Source: Actinomycetales bacterium
GTDB taxonomy: Bacteria; Actinomycetota; Actinomycetes; Actinomycetales; Cellulomonadaceae
DNA length: 64,000 nucleotides
Direction of reading: 5' to 3'
NCBI GenBank assembly: GCA_020444245.1
Contig: JAHLLI010000022.1
Coordinates: 25,672 to 89,671, forward strand
Part shown: positions 58,622 through 64,000 of the stretch, one piece after another
Layout of the letters: every line of letters starts with the position of its first letter
Position numbering within the stretch: the first letter of the stretch is position 1
Translations under genes and position numbers: made by a program
Notes under the pieces: model-generated
Database searches by the model: none
Seen by the model: only the letters and a program-made list of their open reading frames with translations
Told to the model about the DNA's origin: nothing

Positions 58622-61329
58622 CCACGGTAGGCGAGCACATCCGGAGCACAGATGAAGCCATCTGTCAGAACATCGCCTCGCTGCCCGATCAGCGCGACCT
58701 GCTGTCCCAGAACCTTCTGGCTCAGCTCCGGAACCTGGTCGAAGGCGTGGCCGTCCGCCTCAAGCTCGGCACCTCTGACGCCGAGTACAACTACCCGGCC
58801 ATCGGGCTCGGACTGGCTTTCGTCAAGGGCAAGGGGCAGTACAGCTTTCTGAGCCGGTTTCACAAACTCCTGGAAGCCAGCGCCTCGCACTACACCATGG
58901 ACGGCGACGCTTCCGAGCGCCTAATGCTCAAGTACTACGAGTACCTGCTGCGCATCCGGACGCTGCTCAAGGACAGCTGCGGCATAGATGTGCTCGCCAA
59001 CCTGGAGTCCTTCCCGGTTGATCTGGACCCGTCCTTGCAGGAGTACCACGAGAAGATCGCCGCTCGGATCGAAGCGCTGCGCAGGACCAGGTCGGGCAGC
59101 GGCGCGCGGGATCGCTACTACATCCACAAGACGCGTCCCTTCTTCGTCGGCGGCCGCATCTACTACGAGGTGACCTTCTACCGGGCGGTGAACAAGGTCA
59201 GCAAGTTCGATCGCATCATCGCGTTCACGCACATCGACATGACCGACAAGTACTCGGCCATGCTGACCCTCCAGCGCGACTCGATCCACGTCCTCGACCA
59301 GACGATGCCGATCACCATCATCAGCGACTGGGAGGTCTCAATACGCCCGTGCGAGTTCAACAACTTCGCGCGTCTCCTGGGCGGCAACATCAAGGTCAGC
59401 GTCGGCTCGGCCGAGTACCGCTACCTCATGAACGGCCTGACGGTGGGGTCCGGCAGCCTCCTTGATCTGATCGACGTGCCCGACGAGCAGTACGAGGCGA
59501 CCAAGGTCGCGGGCACTGCCGACACGACCAAGCCGCAGATCTTTCCAGTGCTGGATGAGGCCCGCCGCATTGTGCGCTTAGGCGCCCCGGGCAGCAACGT
59601 CATTCGCTACCTCATGCTCCGGATGCACAACCAGCTCCTCAAGCCGCAGTACAGCCGGGAGCCGTGCAGCCGTCTGTCTGACCTGAACCTGCTCTACGGC
59701 TGCATCCCGTTCGACCAGATGCCCTTCTGCACCTCGCTGCCAGGGCACAACCCGCGCTACTGGGATCTCGTGGAGAGTCTCGACTCGACCAACCGCAATC
59801 ATGAGCTGCTGGCTCGACGGGTGCGCAACAACGTCGAGCGCCACGGGATGCTGTACACGCCCGTGGCCGACCTCGAACCCCTCGGCGACGTCGCCAAACT
59901 GATGGCCACCTACAACGGCAAGCTCTACTACAAGCACACCGGGCGTCAACTTGTGCAGGACCGAGGCCATGTCTTCATTCGGGGGTACGAGGACGACACG
60001 CTCGCGATCGTTGAGAAGCTGCAGGAGTCTGCGGGCGCCGGAATCGACGGATACACGGAGGCCGTCGAGCGTTGGCTCGATGAGACCACGCACGGCATCG
60101 ACGACGACGTCAAGGAGGACGCGCTCAAGCGGCTGTTCAGCCAGTCCAAGGTGGCACTGATCTATGGCGCCGCTGGCACGGGCAAATCGACGATGGTTGA
60201 CCACATCGCTCAGTACTTCAACGACAAGACCAAGCTGTTCCTCGCGCACACGAACCCGGCGAAGGACAACCTGGAGCGCAAGGTCACCGCCCAGAACTCG
60301 ACCTTCCGTACGATCAGTAGTCAGAAGGGTCGCAGCGACCCGACGGACTATGACCTCGTGGTGATTGACGAGTGCAGCACCGTCGGTAACGCTGACCTGC
60401 TCAAGGTGCTGGAGCGAACGTCCTTCAAGCTGCTTGTCCTGGTGGGCGACGTCTTCCAGATCGAGTCGATCCAGTTCGGCAACTGGTTCAGCATCATCCG
60501 CTCGTTCATCCCGGCGACGGCGGTGTTCGAGCTTACGACGCCCTACCGGACGAAGAACGAGTCGCTGCTGGGCTTCTGGAACAAGGTTCGGCGCATCGAT
60601 GACGACATCGCCGAGGTCCTCGCCCGCAACGGCTACTCGACCATGCTCGACAAGACCCTGTTCGAGGCGCAGCGCAAGGACGAGATCATCCTGTGCCTCA
60701 ACTACGACGGTCTCTATGGGATCAACAACGTCAACCGCTTCCTCCAGAGCAGCAACCCCAATCAGCCCGTCAGTTGGCGGGCGGGCACCTACAAGGTCGG
60801 CGACCCGGTGCTGTTCAATGAGACCGATCGGTTCTGGCCGCTCATCTACAACAACCTCAAGGGCCGGATCGTCGACATCACCCTTGCGCTCGGAGAGATC
60901 CAGTTCGAGGTCGAGTTGGATCGACCGGTCAGCGGGTTTGACGTCGACGGGGACGAGCTCGAATGGGTGCGCGGCTCGACGGTGCGCTTCTCCGTCTACG
61001 ACTACGACGTCAGCGACGATGATGACGACTCGGTCAACACCGCTGTCCCGTTCCAGGTCGCCTACGCCGTCTCGATCCACAAGGCCCAAGGCCTGGAGTA
61101 CGACTCCGTGAAGATCGTCATTACCGATGCCAACGAGGATGACATCACCCACAGCACCTTCTACACGGCGGTCACACGGGCACGCGAGAGCCTCAAGATC
61201 TTCTGGACGCCGGAAACCCAGCAGGCCGTGATTAGGAGCCTGCGGCGCACCGACAGCCCTAAGGACGTTGCCCTGCTGTCCAGTCGTCGCGGGCTCATGC
61301 CGGTCGTTGGCGCCCAGTGGGCGCCGTGA
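58618..61329 (+). CDS. SF1 (RecD/UvrD-C2-like) helicase with large unrecognised N-terminus
   Basis: A 903-residue protein. The helicase half starts at about residue 505: Walker A KVALIYGAAGTGKSTMVDHI (about 510-528), DYDLVVIDECSTVGNADLLK (about 578-597), LVLVGDVFQIESIQFGNWFS, TTPYRTKNESLLGFWNKVRR, and a C-terminal UvrD_C_2 block AYAVSIHKAQGLEYDSVKIV (about 815-835) with TAVTRARESLKIFW. The N-terminal 500 residues are mixed alpha/beta (YIHKTRPFFVGGRIYYEVTF, RDSIHVLDQTMPITIISDWE) and I cannot name a family. It is the last of five coupled genes, so it is expected to act with HsdMSR. Confidence 0.78.
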   Translation: MTTVGEHIRSTDEAICQNIASLPDQRDLLSQNLLAQLRNLVEGVAVRLKLGTSDAEYNYPAIGLGLAFVKGKGQYSFLSRFHKLLEASASHYTMDGDASERLMLKYYEYLLRIRTLLKDSCGIDVLANLESFPVDLDPSLQEYHEKIAARIEALRRTRSGSGARDRYYIHKTRPFFVGGRIYYEVTFYRAVNKVSKFDRIIAFTHIDMTDKYSAMLTLQRDSIHVLDQTMPITIISDWEVSIRPCEFNNFARLLGGNIKVSVGSAEYRYLMNGLTVGSGSLLDLIDVPDEQYEATKVAGTADTTKPQIFPVLDEARRIVRLGAPGSNVIRYLMLRMHNQLLKPQYSREPCSRLSDLNLLYGCIPFDQMPFCTSLPGHNPRYWDLVESLDSTNRNHELLARRVRNNVERHGMLYTPVADLEPLGDVAKLMATYNGKLYYKHTGRQLVQDRGHVFIRGYEDDTLAIVEKLQESAGAGIDGYTEAVERWLDETTHGIDDDVKEDALKRLFSQSKVALIYGAAGTGKSTMVDHIAQYFNDKTKLFLAHTNPAKDNLERKVTAQNSTFRTISSQKGRSDPTDYDLVVIDECSTVGNADLLKVLERTSFKLLVLVGDVFQIESIQFGNWFSIIRSFIPATAVFELTTPYRTKNESLLGFWNKVRRIDDDIAEVLARNGYSTMLDKTLFEAQRKDEIILCLNYDGLYGINNVNRFLQSSNPNQPVSWRAGTYKVGDPVLFNETDRFWPLIYNNLKGRIVDITLALGEIQFEVELDRPVSGFDVDGDELEWVRGSTVRFSVYDYDVSDDDDDSVNTAVPFQVAYAVSIHKAQGLEYDSVKIVITDANEDDITHSTFYTAVTRARESLKIFWTPETQQAVIRSLRRTDSPKDVALLSSRRGLMPVVGAQWAP

Positions 61330-61603
61330 CGATGAGCAACGGATGGCCAGGGGACGTCGCACCCGATCCGCCTTCGCCGACCTGGTGGGTGCCCGCGTGG
61401 GGGATTTGATGGCTCATCGCAATCGACGGTGTAGTCGGGAACCGTCCACGATCTCCTGAGACCTCACATAGTCAGGTCTGTCGTCCCGCGTCTTCCGTCC
61501 GACGGTCGGCCGGCGTACCGTCGGGTCTGTTGGGCCCGCCCCAACGACTGCGCAGGGGCAGGCCCGAGGGTCCGGTACGTCAACCGACTTAAGGGGGATC
61601 CCA
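61330..61603. other. Gene-free interval between defence operon and secreted-protein gene
   Basis: I see no supported gene in these 274 bases. The end carries AAGGGGG, the ribosome binding site for ATG 61604. Repeated GTCGG-type words near 61500-61540 do not form a clear terminator. Confidence 0.35.
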
Positions 61604-62458
61604 ATGCGCTCGATCACCAGAGCACTGAGTCTCGTCGTCGCCATGATCGCTGCGGCCACAGCGCTTGCAGGCCAGGACGCCTCAGCGGCGGAGGCCCAGA
61701 ACGGTCCGAAGAGCCAGGTCGACCAGACCTACACGGCCCTCGACGGCGTCGTCCACTATGCGTTCGACCCTTCGCGGTTGCCCGGGTACACAGTGCACCC
61801 TCTGATCGGCACCCCCGAGAATGACGGTTCTTGTACGTTCACCGAGAGCGGCTCCGGCAGCGTCGCTGAAAACGCACGATCGGGAGGCCCGAAGCTGACC
61901 GTGTCCACCGAGATCACCTTCGACCCCGTGACCTGCCGCAGCGAATTCGCGGTGGCCACCTACCTCGCAAGCGAGGTTCCGGCGCCGGTGGCTGAGGATC
62001 GCCAAGCGGTAGATGGCCTGACGGGCGAGGGCACCGCCTCCGGCTTCCCGGTCGATGCATCCGGGAAGCCGTCCAGTGCGGCCGCGTCGTACACGTGGTA
62101 CGGGGCCCTGAACGGGGTATACAAGGATCCGATCCCGGCGACGGTCACCAAGACCGAGGCGTCTCTCGGCTGGGGGCCGACCGGCGCTACCTACCACTGG
62201 AACGGCTACTACTACCTCTCCGGTACTGGGTGGTCTATGACCTGGTGGTCGCCGGTGAACACCAGCTACTACACGAACACCCGCGCCAACTTCAAGAACA
62301 CGGCCTTCTGCAACCCGTTTGCCTCGACCTACACCAACCACAGCCGAGACGAGTTCCGCGGATACACCAGCGGCTCTTGGTACTGGTACTGGACCCACTC
62401 AAAGAGCGGCGACTGCGCGAGCCTGCTCAGCAGCACCTACTACCTGGACACGCCGTGA
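61604..62458 (+). CDS. Secreted aromatic-rich protein of unknown function
   Basis: A 284-residue protein with a Sec signal peptide (ITRALSLVVAMIAAATALAG, cleaved near ASAAEA). The mature part has two Cys (SCTFTES and TCRSEFAVATYL) in a globular N-terminal half. The C-terminal 110 residues are rich in Tyr, Trp, Ser and Asn (HWNGYYYLSGTGWSMTWWSP, TSYYTNTRANFKNTAFCNP, GSWYWYWTHSKSGDC), suggesting a beta-sheet surface or toxin-like module. No family recognised. The next gene starts at its stop (GTGA), so the membrane protein is co-translated. Confidence 0.65.
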   Translation: MRSITRALSLVVAMIAAATALAGQDASAAEAQNGPKSQVDQTYTALDGVVHYAFDPSRLPGYTVHPLIGTPENDGSCTFTESGSGSVAENARSGGPKLTVSTEITFDPVTCRSEFAVATYLASEVPAPVAEDRQAVDGLTGEGTASGFPVDASGKPSSAAASYTWYGALNGVYKDPIPATVTKTEASLGWGPTGATYHWNGYYYLSGTGWSMTWWSPVNTSYYTNTRANFKNTAFCNPFASTYTNHSRDEFRGYTSGSWYWYWTHSKSGDCASLLSSTYYLDTP

Positions 62459-62739
62459 ACACGCCAGTCGCGACGGCCTCGCGCAACGGCGTGGATCAGG
62501 CCAGACCGCTCTGGTCCGCCCTGCTTCGTTCACCATGGCTTTGGGTAGCGGGAGTCGTCGCGCTCGCGACCTCCCCGATGCTGTTCCTTTCCTCGCTCGT
62601 GGTCGGACTCACCGCGAGCATCGTTGGCGGGGCTCTTTGGGGCACTCGGAAGCGGGCCTGGCTCTTGGCCGGGGGGATCGGCCTGGTTCTTGGAGCCTTG
62701 CCCTACTCCCTCGCCGCGCTGCGGGTCCTCATCTCGTAG
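62455..62739 (+). CDS. Small two-helix membrane protein
   Basis: A 94-residue protein starting at a GTG overlapping the secreted protein's stop codon. Two or three membrane segments are predicted (WLWVAGVVALATSPMLFLS, LVVGLTASIVGGALWG, AWLLAGGIGLVLGALPYSLA). No family recognised. The coupling to a secreted, aromatic-rich protein suggests a partner, for example an immunity or export factor (inference). Confidence 0.6.
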   Translation: MNTPVATASRNGVDQARPLWSALLRSPWLWVAGVVALATSPMLFLSSLVVGLTASIVGGALWGTRKRAWLLAGGIGLVLGALPYSLAALRVLIS

Positions 62740-62859
62740 GTCAGCCAAGACGGTCTTCCCATACGAGAGTGCAGCGACGTTGGCGCGTCGGTGCCCGGGT
62801 TCGGGTCGAGGTCTCCCGAGGATGGAAGTTCTCACACTGCCCATCTGGAAGACCTCGAC

Positions 62860-63951
62860 GTGCGTGACGCTACCTTCGCTTGCCCTGACCTGACCACGTT
62901 CACGCGCCTGGACGAGCTCGGCCTCGTCGTGGTCGGCCAGCAACTGGAGCCGGATCGGGCGGTGCTGGCCTGTCGGGTGGTCGAGGCGGACAGGTGGTGT
63001 CGGCGGTGCGGGTGCGAGGGCGCTCCCCGGGACACGGTGACCCGGCGGTTGGCGCACGAGCCGTTCGGGTGGCGGCCCACGACGCTGGAGGTCCGCCTGC
63101 GCCGCTACCGGTGCACGGGGTGCGCCCACGTGTGGCGTCAGGACGCCTCGGCCGCGGCCGAGCCGAGGTCGAAGCTGTCCCGTGGGGCGCTGGCCTGGGC
63201 GCTGCACGCCCTGGTCGTGGGCCACCTGAGCGTCGCGCGGGTCGCCGAAGCCCTGGCGGTGTCGTGGCACACCGCCAACGACGCGGTCCTGGCCGAGGGC
63301 CACCGGGTGTTGATCGACGACCCACACCGGTTCGACGGCGTGACGGTGATCGGGGTCGACGAGCACGTGTGGCGGCACACCCGCCACGGGGACAAGTACG
63401 TCACCGTGGTCATCGACCTGACGCCGATCCGGGACGGCACCGGCCCGGCGAGGCTGCTCGACATGGTCCCGGGCCGGTCCAAGCAGGCGTTCAAGACGTG
63501 GCTCGCCGCCCGGCCCCAGTCGTTCCGGGACGGGCTGGGCGTCGTGGCGATGGACGGGTTCGCCGGGTTCAAGACCGCCACCACCGAAGAGCTGCCCGAC
63601 GCGACGGCGGTGATGGATCCGTTCCACGTCGCCCGGCTGGCCGGTGACGCCCTGGACCGGTGCCGGCGCCGCGTCCAGCAGGACCTGCACGGCCACCGCG
63701 GCATGAAGGGCGACCCGCTCTACCAAGTCCGCCGGACCCTGCACACCGGCGCCGACCTGCTCACCGGACGGCAACGAGCCAGGATCGCCGCGCTGTTCGC
63801 CGACGAGGACCACGTCGCCGTCGAGATCTCCTGGGGCGTCTACCAGGCCGTCATCGCCGCCTACCGCCACCCCGACCGGGCCACCGGCCACACGATGATG
63901 ACCAAGGTGATCGCGTCGGTCAGCCGAGGCGTCCCAACCGGGCTCACCTGA
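62860..63951 (+). pseudogene. ISL3 family transposase, 3'-truncated
   Basis: A 363-residue ISL3-type transposase lacking its C-terminus. The N-terminal zinc finger is CRRCGCEGAPRDTV...YRCTGCAHVW, followed by SVARVAEALAVSWHTANDAV (HTH). Catalytic aspartates are in VTVIGVDEHVWRHTRHGDKY and LGVVAMDGFAGFKTATTEEL, with MDPFHVARLAGDALDRCRRR after them. Family members normally continue for 60-70 residues past VIASVSRGVP with the block holding the third catalytic residue (GPTEAINGRLE-like); here the frame meets TGA at 63949-63951 soon after that point. It is therefore probably inactive. GTG 62860 was chosen by the usual family N-terminus; no left terminal repeat could be fixed. Confidence 0.75.
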
Positions 63952-64000
63952 GTTGGGTCACCTTGACGGATTGCGGACAGCTGTAGGGCTGTGACCTGGG

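Overview
The window reads as a very high-GC actinobacterial chromosome, most like Cellulomonadaceae (inference from gene families and order; no database was searched). Supporting signs are the order DUF5679 / YgjP-type peptidase / DUF2342 protein / PDZ-S16 protein / PPA1309 / UPF0182, many GTG starts, and several apparently leaderless genes whose start codon lies 6-7 nt after a TANNNT -10 box.

Region 1 (1-13.7 kb) is core chromosome: a partial ThiF-like gene, DUF5679, YgjP-like peptidase, DUF2342 protein, membrane-anchored PDZ/Lon-like protease, PPA1309, UPF0182 membrane protein, a GAF-EAL-PAS cyclic-di-GMP phosphodiesterase, a dioxygenase/reductase pair with a divergent MarR regulator and two operator-like repeats, a membrane AlbA_2 protein and CsbD. 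It ends at an initiator tRNA gene (13726-13799) with a strong promoter and terminator.

Region 2 (about 13.8-62.7 kb) looks like an integrative and conjugative element (ICE) next to the tRNA. Its near end has a ParB-like protein convergent with a zinc-ribbon/Dam methylase pair, an excisionase-like protein, an HNH nuclease and a lipoprotein. A Tad/Flp-type pilus operon follows (SAF protein, TadZ-like, TadA, TadB, TadC, Flp-like pilin, two TadE-like, TadG-like), ending in a LysM-TM-SARP fusion protein. A complete IS1380-family element (32404-34058, 14-bp inverted repeats, CTGAG target duplication) sits between this and a type IV secretion operon (DUF6112, VirB6-like, SCO6880, VirB4-like ATPase, DnaB-N-like, VirD4-like coupling protein, SLT/peptidase). 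A MobF relaxase with DUF4913 runs on the opposite strand, with an oriT-like inverted repeat upstream. No integrase lies in the window, so the far end of the element is probably beyond position 64000.

Region 3 (48.4-62.7 kb) is cargo: a NucS-like nuclease, unknown genes, and a tightly coupled five-gene defence operon (XRE-HsdM fusion, HsdS, HsdR, YgjP-like metallopeptidase, SF1 helicase with a roughly 500-residue unrecognised N-terminus). A secreted protein/membrane protein pair and a 3'-truncated ISL3-family transposase close the window.

The observations most worth following are the extended type I operon with an operator inside its promoter, the pairing of a Tad pilus with a T4SS in one element, the LysM-SARP fusion, and mutually exclusive hairpins over the ribosome binding site of the first T4SS gene.
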